A stretch of DNA of 64,000 nucleotides from SMBSF63 sp034003545 (GTDB lineage: Bacteria; Chloroflexota; Anaerolineae; Anaerolineales; Anaerolineaceae), in contig CAYURM010000008.1 of NCBI GenBank assembly GCA_964447155.1, positions 1 through 64,000 of the forward strand, written 5' to 3'. Positions 35,269-44,003 of this stretch are shown in pieces. Each line of letters begins with the position of its first letter. Position 1 is the first letter of the stretch. Under the pieces are notes generated by a model. It worked only from the letters and a program-made list of their open reading frames with translations, was not told where the DNA came from and did not search any database. The position numbers were made by a program, and so were the translations under genes.

Positions 35269-35937
35269 TTGAAAAACACCCCCGTCAAAGCCGTCCTGTG
35301 GGACATGGACGGCACCTTGGTCAACACGGCCGAACTGCATTACCAGGCCCACATCACCACCCTGAAAAAACACGGTTACGATCTGCCCCACGAAACCTAT
35401 ACCATCCTGTTTGGCATGGATGACCATCTCATCATGCGTCAGGTTGCCCCCCACATGGAAGAAAATGCCTTCCAGGCAATGGTGATGGAAAAGAACGCCC
35501 GCTATCGCCAGCTTGCCGCAGCGGAAGCCTTGCCGCCCCTGCCCGGCGTGCGGCATTGGCTGGGCACCTTCCAAAAATGGGGCCTCCGCCAGGTGGTCGT
35601 CTCTACCAACTTTGCCGAAAATATCGAAACCTTGACCCGCTCGCTGGGGTTGACGCCTTATTTTGAAACGCTCCTCTCTACGATCAGCATGCACCTGCCC
35701 GGAAAACCTGCCCCGGACGGTTTCCTGAAAGCCGCCGAGATGCTCGGCCTGTCCGCCGCACAATGTCTGGTGATCGAAGACGCCCCCGCGGGTATCGCCT
35801 CCGCCAAAGCAGCCGGGATGAAATGCCTCGCCGTCGGCACCTCCAACCCGCTGGAAAACCTCCAGGCTGCCGATCTGATCACCCCCACGCTGGACGAATT
35901 GACAGAAGATCAAGTTGTGCATCTGCTGAAAAAATAA
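35269..35937 (+). CDS. HAD-superfamily hydrolase, beta-phosphoglucomutase-like
   Basis: 222 residues. Motif I is WDMDGTLVNT (nucleophile D12, acid D14), motif II is VVVSTN, motif III includes GKPAPDGFL and motif IV VIEDAPAGIASAKAAGM. The helical cap after motif I places it in the subfamily with phosphoglycolate phosphatase and beta-phosphoglucomutase. The start is TTG at 35269, with AGAGG eight bases upstream. The substrate cannot be predicted from sequence. It is followed by a strong terminator. Confidence 0.88.
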   Translation: MKNTPVKAVLWDMDGTLVNTAELHYQAHITTLKKHGYDLPHETYTILFGMDDHLIMRQVAPHMEENAFQAMVMEKNARYRQLAAAEALPPLPGVRHWLGTFQKWGLRQVVVSTNFAENIETLTRSLGLTPYFETLLSTISMHLPGKPAPDGFLKAAEMLGLSAAQCLVIEDAPAGIASAKAAGMKCLAVGTSNPLENLQAADLITPTLDELTEDQVVHLLKK

Positions 35938-35955
35938 ACCGCCCCCGAAAACAAG

Positions 35956-35986
35956 ACAGCGCACACCGCCAAACGGTGTGCGCTGT
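35956..35986. terminator. bidirectional terminator
   Basis: ACAGCGCACACCG and exact complement (13-bp stem, five-base loop) between the convergent HAD and DivIC-like genes. Confidence 0.7.
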
Positions 35987-36000
35987 GTCAATCTTTACGT

Positions 36001-36429
36001 TTATTTCTCAAAAAACAAAGCCTGCCATACTTCCCAGGGAGTGGGAGGCGGTGGTGTTGGCTCGCGGATTGCCGCCGCTGCCGGCGCTGCGCCTTCCTCG
36101 GGCACAGGAACAACAATATGGTCACCTTCCTGCTTCATATGCCCCTCACCGCGCGCCCAGTCGGCCACTGCGGCATCCGACCCGGCATACACCACCTGGG
36201 TTTGCAAGGCCTCCCGCGTTTCCAGCAGCTGCGCTACCTCAGCAGCCAGTTCCGCCCGGTGGGTTTCCATCCGTTTCAATTCCGAAATGCGGGCATTCAG
36301 CGTGGTCATCAGCACCACCACAAACATGCCGATCACCATCCCTAATAGCAACCGCGCATCCTTGATACCCGCATCCCGCTGCAGCCGGATTTTCAATTTT
36401 GACCAAAATTCGAGGATCAGTCTCTTCAT
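36001..36429 (-). CDS. septum formation initiator (DivIC/FtsB)-like protein
   Basis: 142 residues. A short basic cytoplasmic tail is followed by one transmembrane helix (LLLGMVIGMFVVVLMTTL, about 27-44), a coiled coil (about 45-80) and the family-style segment DWARGEGHMKQEGDHIVVP. The C-terminus is a Pro/Ala-rich tail ending PWEVWQALFFEK. DivIC/FtsB proteins join FtsL and DivIB/FtsQ at the division septum. The short coiled coil and Pro-rich tail differ from model proteins, but the domain order fits. It is convergent with the HAD gene and not in a cell-wall cluster. Confidence 0.75.
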   Translation of the reverse strand: MKRLILEFWSKLKIRLQRDAGIKDARLLLGMVIGMFVVVLMTTLNARISELKRMETHRAELAAEVAQLLETREALQTQVVYAGSDAAVADWARGEGHMKQEGDHIVVPVPEEGAAPAAAAIREPTPPPPTPWEVWQALFFEK

Positions 36430-36631
36430 ATTTCTATCTTACCTTAACTCCCCAATCAATTCAAGAAATCACGGAGCCACTCACGATTTTCTTAAAGGAA
36501 CCCTTTCACAAAACATCTCCTTTTCGAATGGGGCTTTTTTAAAATACCTTTTTTCCTGGCAGCTTTGCATGAGTAAAAAACCATGCGAGACCGCTAAAAA
36601 GATAGTTGCAAGAGCAAGGCCATTAAATAGC

Positions 36632-36655
36632 AATCCCCTCGAAAACGAGGGGATT
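36632..36655 (-). terminator. terminator of tRNA-Leu
   Basis: AATCCCCTCG-(4)-CGAGGGGATT, a 10-bp stem three bases after the tRNA 3' end, moderately T-rich afterwards on the minus strand. Confidence 0.7.
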
Positions 36656-36658
36656 TTG

Positions 36659-36743
<85 letters not shown>

Positions 36744-36891
36744 AATGCTGTCAAGTATTTTAACGGATATTCGGCATTTGTCAACCTTTACAGAAGAAAC
36801 GGGCAATTTCAGTCATCTACAAGCCCAAAAAAGGTGCGCAAAACTATCATGCTGGATTTGCGCACCGTTCTTTTAAAACGCCGTTCGTGTG

Positions 36892-39639
36892 TTAACGGGA
36901 TTTGAAAGCCCGCTTAAGCAGCTTGACGCCGTCGATCACCAGCAATACCAGCACGCTGGCGCCCAAACTGATCCCCACTTCCAGCAGGGTCAGGGATCGG
37001 GTTTTGAAAATATTCTGCAGGAAGGGCAGGTAAACCACCGCCATTTGCAGGCCGAAGGTGAGCAGTACTGCCCCCAACAAAGAGAGATTGGTAAATAATC
37101 CAGCTTCCCACAATGTCTGGTGTTCTGAACGGGAAGCCAGCGCGTTGCCCATCTGTGCCAGGGTCAGAGTGGTAAAGATCATCGTTTGCCAGGCAGATGC
37201 ATGGTCAAAATGGAATGCCCACAAACCCACCAGCAGGGAGAGAACGCCCATCAAAGTACCAATCCAGAGTACATCCGTTCCCATCCCGCGGCTGAACATG
37301 TTCTCCTCCGGGTCACGCGGCGGGCGCTTCATCGTATTGGGTTCAGCGGGTTCCTGGGTTAAAGCCAGGCCGGGCAGACCGTCGGTCACCAGATTGACCC
37401 ACAAAATTTGCAGCGGCAGCAGCGGCAGGCCCAGCCCGACAAACGGTCCGACCAGCATCACAATGATCTCACCAAAATTGGAAGTCATCGTGTATTTGAC
37501 GAATTTGCGAATATTCTCGTAGATGCGGCGGCCTTCCTTAACTGATGACACAATCGTGGCAAAATTGTCATCCAGCAAGACCATATCAGCCGCCTCTTTG
37601 GAAACGTCTGTACCGGTGATACCCATTGCCACACCGATATCCGCCTTCTTAAGCGCCGGCGCATCATTGACCCCGTCCCCGGTCATTGCCACAATTTGTC
37701 CCAGCTCCTGCAGTGCAGTGACGATGTTCAATTTGTGCTCCGGAGAAACCCGTGCAAAAACCGAAGCAGTTTTCACCCGCTCTTTCAGTTGCTCCGCGTC
37801 CATCTTTTCCAGTTCCGCCCCGGTGATGACTTCGTCATTGTCCGTAATACCCAGCTCTTTGGCAATATGCAAGGCAGTCAACGGGTGGTCGCCGGTGATC
37901 ATCATCGGACGCACGCCGGCTTCTTTGGCCGTTTTCACCGCTGCTTTCACTTCAGGACGGGCCGGGTCGATCATCGCAAACATGCCCACAAATACCAGGT
38001 CCTGCTCCATTTCCTCTGAGACCTGCTTGCTGTCCACTGCGGAACACTGGCGGAAAGCCACCCCCAGCACGCGCATTCCTTTCAGCGCCAGATCATCATT
38101 GGCATCCTGAACACGTTTGTGCCAGGCCTCATCCATTTTGATCATCTCGCCGTCTGACCAGACCCTGTCTGAAACTTCCAGTAAACCGTCTACTGCCCCC
38201 TTGGTAAACATCACATAAGGGATATCTTCTTCAAAGACAGAGGCGGCCAACAAATCGCGCAGTTCATCCGGTAATTGCTGTTGATCCGATATTTGATGAA
38301 ATGTGCTCATGCGTTTGCGATCCGAGTCAAATGGCAGCTCGGCTACGCGCGGCAGCGCGTTTTCCAGCTCCGACTTCCACAAACCAGCCTGGGCAGCAGC
38401 CACCACCAGCGCCCCTTCTGTTGGGTCGCCTACGGCTGAAAACTCCTCCGCCTTCTTTTCCAGAACCGCGTCATTGCACAGACTGCCGCCGACGAGCATC
38501 AACGCCACGGCATTATTCTCGTCAAGCACCGGTGCAACCGCCGCAGATTTGCTGACCGTAGGGCTGTAATCGCTCAGATTTTGCTGCAAATCCAACCGGT
38601 TGCCCGCCACATCCACCAGCGTCACCGTCATTCGATTCTCGGTCAGGGTGCCGGTCTTGTCAGAACAAATCGTGGTAACCGAGCCGAGGGTTTCGACCGC
38701 TGGTAATTTACGGATCAGGGCGTTTCGCTTGAGCATACGCTGGGCGCCAACCGCCAGCGCAATCGTGACCACCGCCGGAAGGCCTTCCGGCACAGCAGCA
38801 ACAGCCATGCTGATCGCCGTCAGGAACATGGTACGCAGGTCTTCCCCGCGCAGCAAACCCAAAACGATTACCACAGCGACGATCCCCAGGGCAACCATCG
38901 CCAACGTCTTTCCCAGCTGGTCCAAACGGCGCTGCAAAGGGGTCTGTTCACTGCCAACAGACTGGATCATCTCGGCAATCTTGCCCAGTTCAGTCTGCAT
39001 ACCCGTTTCGGTGATCACAGCCGTGCCGCGGCCATAGGTTACAACCGTGCCCATAAAGATACGATTATGCTGGTCACCGAGGGCTGGGTGCTCTTTGTGA
39101 ATGGCATCCGTATCCTTTTCGACCGGTTCGGACTCACCGGTCAGCACCGCTTCCTGCACACGCAAATTCACGCTTTCCACCAGACTGCCATCCCCCGGGA
39201 CAGCATTCCCCGCTTCGAGAGTGATGATATCGCCTGGCACCAGCTGCTGGGCTGGAAGTTCAACAATATGCCCATCCCTGCGCACCCGTACCGTGGGCAC
39301 GGCCATTTTCTTCAAGGCCGCCATCGCCTGTTCAGCACGATATTCCTGGCTGAAACCCAAAATCGAGTTCAATACCACAATCACCAAAATCGCAATCGCA
39401 TCCTTGTATTCTCCCAACAGCAGGGTGATCACAGCTGAAATGATCAACATCACCACCATCGTCTCGGTGAGCTGCTCCCAGAGGATCTTCCACGGGCTTT
39501 TGGTGCCGCGATCCTCCAGTTCATTGAGACCATATTTCTCTTGCCGCCGGGCCGCCTCTTCGGAGGTCAGGCCGTGCTCAAGGTCACTATCCATTTCCTG
39601 GAGGACATCCTCCACTGTTTTTTCAAACCATCGGTTCAT
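36892..39639 (-). CDS. P-type cation ATPase (Ca2+/Mn2+ type P2A), riboswitch-controlled
   Basis: 915 residues. Actuator LTGES (166-170), M4 motif PEGLP (284-288), phosphorylation DKTGT (327-331), TGD and MTGDGVNDAPAL hinge motifs, and M6 VNLVTDGLP, which carries the Asn and Asp of Ca site II. This is the P2A (SERCA/PMR1) branch, which exports Ca2+ and often Mn2+. Its leader contains a yybP-ykoY-type Mn2+ aptamer and terminator, so Mn2+ efflux is the best guess, as for other P-type ATPases controlled by that riboswitch. The start at 39639 follows AGAGGG; an in-frame extension to 39705 would run back into the riboswitch terminator. Confidence 0.93.
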   Translation of the reverse strand: MNRWFEKTVEDVLQEMDSDLEHGLTSEEAARRQEKYGLNELEDRGTKSPWKILWEQLTETMVVMLIISAVITLLLGEYKDAIAILVIVVLNSILGFSQEYRAEQAMAALKKMAVPTVRVRRDGHIVELPAQQLVPGDIITLEAGNAVPGDGSLVESVNLRVQEAVLTGESEPVEKDTDAIHKEHPALGDQHNRIFMGTVVTYGRGTAVITETGMQTELGKIAEMIQSVGSEQTPLQRRLDQLGKTLAMVALGIVAVVIVLGLLRGEDLRTMFLTAISMAVAAVPEGLPAVVTIALAVGAQRMLKRNALIRKLPAVETLGSVTTICSDKTGTLTENRMTVTLVDVAGNRLDLQQNLSDYSPTVSKSAAVAPVLDENNAVALMLVGGSLCNDAVLEKKAEEFSAVGDPTEGALVVAAAQAGLWKSELENALPRVAELPFDSDRKRMSTFHQISDQQQLPDELRDLLAASVFEEDIPYVMFTKGAVDGLLEVSDRVWSDGEMIKMDEAWHKRVQDANDDLALKGMRVLGVAFRQCSAVDSKQVSEEMEQDLVFVGMFAMIDPARPEVKAAVKTAKEAGVRPMMITGDHPLTALHIAKELGITDNDEVITGAELEKMDAEQLKERVKTASVFARVSPEHKLNIVTALQELGQIVAMTGDGVNDAPALKKADIGVAMGITGTDVSKEAADMVLLDDNFATIVSSVKEGRRIYENIRKFVKYTMTSNFGEIIVMLVGPFVGLGLPLLPLQILWVNLVTDGLPGLALTQEPAEPNTMKRPPRDPEENMFSRGMGTDVLWIGTLMGVLSLLVGLWAFHFDHASAWQTMIFTTLTLAQMGNALASRSEHQTLWEAGLFTNLSLLGAVLLTFGLQMAVVYLPFLQNIFKTRSLTLLEVGISLGASVLVLLVIDGVKLLKRAFKSR

Positions 39640-39690
39640 TCGACCCTCTTTTCCAGTTAGAATTTGTCGATCCCATTGATACCATTTTAA

Positions 39691-39720
39691 CAAAAAAACC
39701 AACACAAATGTTGTGTTGGT
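39691..39720 (-). terminator. riboswitch expression-platform terminator
   Basis: Minus strand: ACCAACACAA-CAT-TTGTGTTGGT followed by seven T, a complete intrinsic terminator 52 bases before the ATPase start codon and directly after the aptamer. Confidence 0.85.
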
Positions 39721-39839
39721 CTCGCAAACGCGTTTCGCGCAAAGGTTACCGGGATTTCCTCACATGAAATTTTCTCACGCGGGATTGTATCCGTCTTGAC
39801 GATAACCTAATTCCTGCCAAGGAATGCTACTCCCCAATC
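39721..39839 (-). ncRNA. yybP-ykoY-type manganese riboswitch aptamer
   Basis: Read on the minus strand, the leader begins a few bases before GGGGAGTAGC (39835-39826), the hallmark L1 sequence of this aptamer. An ATTCC/GGAAT hairpin follows, then CGTCAAGACGGATAC, and the second conserved loop with GGTAACCTTTGCGCG...CGCGTTTGCGAGACC. Both Mn2+-binding loops of the family are thus recognisable. It lies between a strong promoter and a terminator ahead of a P-type ATPase, a classic context. Confidence 0.85.
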
Positions 39840-39845
39840 TATCCA

Positions 39846-39874
39846 ATCATAAGTATTATCCTCCGATTTGTCAA
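39846..39874 (-). promoter_or_regulatory. strong sigma70-type promoter of the riboswitch-ATPase transcript
   Basis: Minus strand TTGACA (39874-39869), 17-base spacer, TATGAT (39851-39846). The start would fall near 39839, right at the aptamer 5' end. Confidence 0.8.
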
Positions 39875-39991
39875 GAATAAACCTGGCCTATTTTCCCGCA
39901 TTTAGCGAATCCTCTCCTTAAAATCACCCCAAAATGGTACAAACCTTGCAGGAAATGCGTACAATGGATTAAAACGATTTTTCTTGCACCA

Positions 39992-40000
39992 TGCTATAAT
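39992..40000 (+). promoter_or_regulatory. extended -10 promoter of the envelope operon
   Basis: TGCTATAAT, 64 bases before the kinase-like gene start. The same nonamer occurs at 55383 and 63271. Confidence 0.55.
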
Positions 40001-40064
40001 GAATACGGCGATTCTTGATACAATCACCCACATTCAATATTCATTGGCTGGAACAGGGAGGGGT

Positions 40065-42620
40065 ATGAACACTCTGCTCGATAACGTATTTACCATCCTG
40101 ACATCATCTCCCGAGAATCTTGTGTATCATCTCGTGCTGGTATTTGCCATCATGGCGGCTTTTCAGGCTGTCATGGTGCTGCAGCGAAGAAGCGAAGGGA
40201 AACAATCCCGCCGCCTGATGTTAGGTCTCGCCGTTCTGCTGCTGGGGCAGCTTGTTCTTTTTGTGGCGAGCGCTTTCACCTGGCAGGGGCTGGCAAACCC
40301 CCAGCTTGTTCTCCCGCCGATTGACCGCGCCGTGACCATGATCAGCCTGACCTGGGCGGTGTGGTTGTGGGCTTTTCCAAAACCCAACCGCCTGGGCGAT
40401 GCCATTGTCGCCATCCTCACCCTGGTGATGGTCATTTTCCTGATAATTACTTTCGTGCTCTGGAACCAAACACCCCTGACCAGCGGATTCAATACTTCCC
40501 TGCTGGACACTGGCTGGAATGCACTCGGCATTTTCCTGGTCTTCGGCGGCCTGCTTGTATTGGTCATCCAGCGCGGGGAAGGCTGGGGCATGGGTGCCAG
40601 CTTTTTACTGCTGCATCTGGCCGGATTTCTGACCCATTTCATTTGGGCCAAAACCGGCGGCGATTATTCTGCCCCCTTGCGCCTGGCGATGTTGTGCGCC
40701 TATCCCCTGCTGCCCAGTCTGGTGCAGCATTTACAACCCGTTGAGGTTAAAGCCGCCGCTGCCCCTGTGGTTAAAATGTCGGCAGTAGAAACCCCGCTCC
40801 CGGTTACCACCCTTTCACCAGATATAGAACGCCGGCGCTACACTGCCGACCCGCGTTCCTCATACACCTGGCTGCAGCTGGCCGCAGAAGAAAACGCCGC
40901 CCACACCCCCTACGCCATGGCCCGTGCCATTGCCCAGGCCATGGTTTCAGACTTATGCATCCTGGTCTCCTCCCCCCCACACGGGATGATCAACCTTGAA
41001 TCAGGCTACGACCTGATCCAGGAAGAGGAACTTGCCCCGGCTGCCCTGCCACAAAAACAAATGCCCGCTCTGCACGAAGCACTCACCAGGGGGGAGGCGT
41101 TGATCATCAACAGCACCCCGGAAGCGATTGACCCGGCGCTGGAACAAATGGGAACCACGCTCGGCCTTGACCAGCCCGGCAACCTGATGATGATCCCGAT
41201 CACCAGCAAGAATCTACAGGCAAGCGGTATCATGCTCCTCTCGCCCTACTCGAACCGCGAATGGAACCACGATGACCAGACCTACCTGGCCGGTCTCAGT
41301 GAGTTGATCGCCCAAATTCTGGAAAGAAAGCTCCACCCCGAAAAACTGGAAACAGCACCGCTCAAAAGAAGCCCCGACTTGCAGCAAGAACTGGCTATCA
41401 CCCTCAGCAGCCTGTCGGCCATGCAAAAAGATGTGGAAGAATCCCAGGTCAAGATCACATCGTTGACCCAGGAACTGGAGCAAGCAAAAGAAGATTCCCG
41501 TTCCTTCAAGGCTAACCTGGAAAAAGCGGTAGAAAGCCATACAGACCTGGAACGAAAACTGGCAGAAGCCCGCCAGAAACTCGCCGAACTCGACGCCGAA
41601 AACAAAAAGACAGCCAGCCTGGCGAAAAAGGACAAAAAAGCTGCCGAAAGCGCAGAAATAGCGAAACAGTCCGAAGAACTGGAAATTGCCCGGGCTTCCC
41701 TTGAACAGCTCAGCCTGGAAAATGAAAATCTGCGCCGTGATTTGGAAAACGCAAAAGCCGAATCTCCTGAGCTGGATGAACAATTCCGCACCACACTGGA
41801 AGAATCAGCCCGGCTCAAAAACTCGCTGGCAAATGCCAACACCAGGATCGCACAGTTTGAAAGCCAGGCCAGCGGGCCTGCACCGCTTACCTCCAGTGAC
41901 CAAAAAATGATTATCGCTCTCGGTCAGGAACTGCGCCAGCCGCTCGCTTCTATCGTTGGCTATTCTGACCTGCTGCTTTCCGAGAAAACCGGCATCCTCG
42001 GCGCCCTCCAGCACCGTCTCATGCTGCGCGTCAAGCAATCGACCAAACGGATGACCGAGCTTCTCGATGATATTAATGGCATTATCAACCGTTCGGGAGA
42101 CCGTGAAACAACCGTTGTAGCGGTAGACTTCAACGCCATCGTGGACAAAACCATCGCCAGGGTTGGCAATGGCCTGCGTGACAAAAATATCGCCCTGCAT
42201 TTTGACCTGCCGGAAGACATCCCCTCCGTGCATGTCGACGAAGATTCCATGGAACAGGTCATTTTCTACCTGATGCAAAATGCCATCCTCGCAACCCCAC
42301 AGGAAGGGGAGATCAGCCTGCACGTCAACATTGAAGACGAAGCAGACCAGCCTCATTTCCTCATCCAGATTAAGGATTCGGGCGGCGGGATTGCCATGGA
42401 TGACCTGCCGCGGGTATTCTCACGCACTTATCTTGAAGACCATCCCGAAATCAGCGGCCTCGGTGACCAGGGCGTCGGGCTTTCCATTGCCAAAACCCTG
42501 ACAGAAGCACACCAGGGCCGCATCTGGGTAGAAAGTGAGATGGGAAGCTCGTCTACTTTCAGTGTATTATTCCCCTTCCGGCTTGACGAAGGCGAAATAG
42601 AAGAAATGACTACTGAGTAA
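40065..42620 (+). CDS. membrane histidine-kinase-like protein with Gln at the phospho-acceptor site
   Basis: 851 residues. About seven transmembrane helices (residues 20-230), a GAF-like segment (about 270-430), a long coiled coil rich in Lys, Glu and Ala (about 450-600), then a HisKA-like helix and a HATPase domain. The H-box reads LGQELRQPLASIVGY, where kinases have SHELRTPL, so the acceptor histidine is replaced by Q621. The ATP-binding boxes look intact: N-box FYLMQNAILATP, G1 KDSGGGI, G2 GDQGVGLSIAK. It may bind ATP and regulate a partner, but not autophosphorylate in the usual way. The start follows GGGAGGGGT, and the next gene begins four bases after the stop. Confidence 0.85.
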   Translation: MNTLLDNVFTILTSSPENLVYHLVLVFAIMAAFQAVMVLQRRSEGKQSRRLMLGLAVLLLGQLVLFVASAFTWQGLANPQLVLPPIDRAVTMISLTWAVWLWAFPKPNRLGDAIVAILTLVMVIFLIITFVLWNQTPLTSGFNTSLLDTGWNALGIFLVFGGLLVLVIQRGEGWGMGASFLLLHLAGFLTHFIWAKTGGDYSAPLRLAMLCAYPLLPSLVQHLQPVEVKAAAAPVVKMSAVETPLPVTTLSPDIERRRYTADPRSSYTWLQLAAEENAAHTPYAMARAIAQAMVSDLCILVSSPPHGMINLESGYDLIQEEELAPAALPQKQMPALHEALTRGEALIINSTPEAIDPALEQMGTTLGLDQPGNLMMIPITSKNLQASGIMLLSPYSNREWNHDDQTYLAGLSELIAQILERKLHPEKLETAPLKRSPDLQQELAITLSSLSAMQKDVEESQVKITSLTQELEQAKEDSRSFKANLEKAVESHTDLERKLAEARQKLAELDAENKKTASLAKKDKKAAESAEIAKQSEELEIARASLEQLSLENENLRRDLENAKAESPELDEQFRTTLEESARLKNSLANANTRIAQFESQASGPAPLTSSDQKMIIALGQELRQPLASIVGYSDLLLSEKTGILGALQHRLMLRVKQSTKRMTELLDDINGIINRSGDRETTVVAVDFNAIVDKTIARVGNGLRDKNIALHFDLPEDIPSVHVDEDSMEQVIFYLMQNAILATPQEGEISLHVNIEDEADQPHFLIQIKDSGGGIAMDDLPRVFSRTYLEDHPEISGLGDQGVGLSIAKTLTEAHQGRIWVESEMGSSSTFSVLFPFRLDEGEIEEMTTE

Positions 42621-42624
42621 TCCG

Positions 42625-43983
42625 ATGAAGAACTTGAGAGAAATTCTGGTTGGCTTGTTCACCGCCATGGCTTCCATTATCATCGTTTTTGGCGCACTCT
42701 CCCTGTCTGTTGCCGAAAATGAAACCGGCATCATTCCCGTGATCAACTCGCCAACCGCTGCCGAAGTGACGGCGGCAGTCACAGCTACTTCCCCCGCGGC
42801 GCTGCTTTCAGAAAAAACCCTGATTGTTGACGTAAAGGGAACCACCACCCCGCGCTCAACCCAAACAGACGCGCCCGCCGCTTCGCCAACGGTCACCCCC
42901 ACGGAAAGCTGCCAGCCTCCGCAAAACTGGAACAGCTACACCATCCGTGCCGGTGACACGCTCGAATCCCTCTCAAAAACCTACAAAACCAGCATCAGCC
43001 AGCTCAAGGAAGCCAACTGCCTGGTCAGCGACACCCTCCTGCCCGGCACCATCCTGTATGTCCCGCCAGTCAAAGCCACGACCACCCCTACCCCCAAACC
43101 GAGTGCGACAGCCATCCAGTGCAGCACCCCGCCTTACGGCTGGACGACCTATACCGTCAAAATCGGCGACACATTGACCGCATTAAGCTACCGCTACCAG
43201 GTCAGTGTGAAAGACCTGCAAACCTATAACTGCCTCGGCAATTCCTACGCCATCAGGGTTGGACAGCAGCTCTTCGTGCCCTACCGCGCTACCGTTGTGC
43301 CAACGACCCCGTCCGCGTGGACACCCTACCCAACCGCTACCTGGTCACCACCGGTCACCCTCACGCCCTACCCGACCAGCACATCGCAAACCGGCGCAAA
43401 TACCGCCCCCATTGACCTGACCCTCTCTGGAGATGGAATCGCCGAAAACCAGTCCGCTGGTTCCGTCATTGGCAGCTTCGTCACCGCTGATGCTGACCCC
43501 GGTGATACCCACACCCTGACCCTGGTCAACGCAGATGGCGGCCCCTTCACCATCTCCGGCAGCAGTCTGGTAACCACCGGCCCGTTGAACTACGAAGCCA
43601 AAAGCCTGTATACCATCCAGGTGCGTACGACGGACCGCGGCGGACTAGGCCTGACCAAGACTTTCTGGATCACCGTTACAGATGTCAATGAAGCCCCCAC
43701 CAATATGACTCTCAGCGGCACATCCGTCACTTCCGGCCAGCCCGCCGGCACCGTGGTAGGCGTGCTGATGACCATGGACGTGGATAACGGTGATTCCCAC
43801 ACCTATACGCTATTTGGCGGAGAAACCGGCCCCTTCTCCATCCAGGGCAATGTCCTCGTCACCAATACGTCACTGAACGCAGAGATCAAGAATAACTACA
43901 ATATCATTATCCGCAGCACCGACCGCGGCGGATTATGGGTAGACAAGCAATTCGTGCTCAGTGTATTGCCTGCCGCACCCTGA
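42625..43983 (+). CDS. exported LysM / cadherin-like repeat protein
   Basis: 452 residues. An N-terminal membrane helix (about 7-30) anchors or exports it. Two LysM modules follow (NSYTIRAGDTLESLSKTYKT near 108 and TTYTVKIGDTLTALSYRYQV near 173), joined by Thr/Pro linkers, then two cadherin-like domains (about 265-355 and 360-450) joined by VTDVNEAPTNMTLSG. LysM binds peptidoglycan-type glycans. The cadherin-like repeats suggest Ca2+-dependent adhesion. It lies between the kinase-like gene and an LCP protein in a tight operon. Confidence 0.85.
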   Translation: MKNLREILVGLFTAMASIIIVFGALSLSVAENETGIIPVINSPTAAEVTAAVTATSPAALLSEKTLIVDVKGTTTPRSTQTDAPAASPTVTPTESCQPPQNWNSYTIRAGDTLESLSKTYKTSISQLKEANCLVSDTLLPGTILYVPPVKATTTPTPKPSATAIQCSTPPYGWTTYTVKIGDTLTALSYRYQVSVKDLQTYNCLGNSYAIRVGQQLFVPYRATVVPTTPSAWTPYPTATWSPPVTLTPYPTSTSQTGANTAPIDLTLSGDGIAENQSAGSVIGSFVTADADPGDTHTLTLVNADGGPFTISGSSLVTTGPLNYEAKSLYTIQVRTTDRGGLGLTKTFWITVTDVNEAPTNMTLSGTSVTSGQPAGTVVGVLMTMDVDNGDSHTYTLFGGETGPFSIQGNVLVTNTSLNAEIKNNYNIIIRSTDRGGLWVDKQFVLSVLPAAP

Positions 43984-44003
43984 GGTGAAACGCAATCTGC
44001 AAA

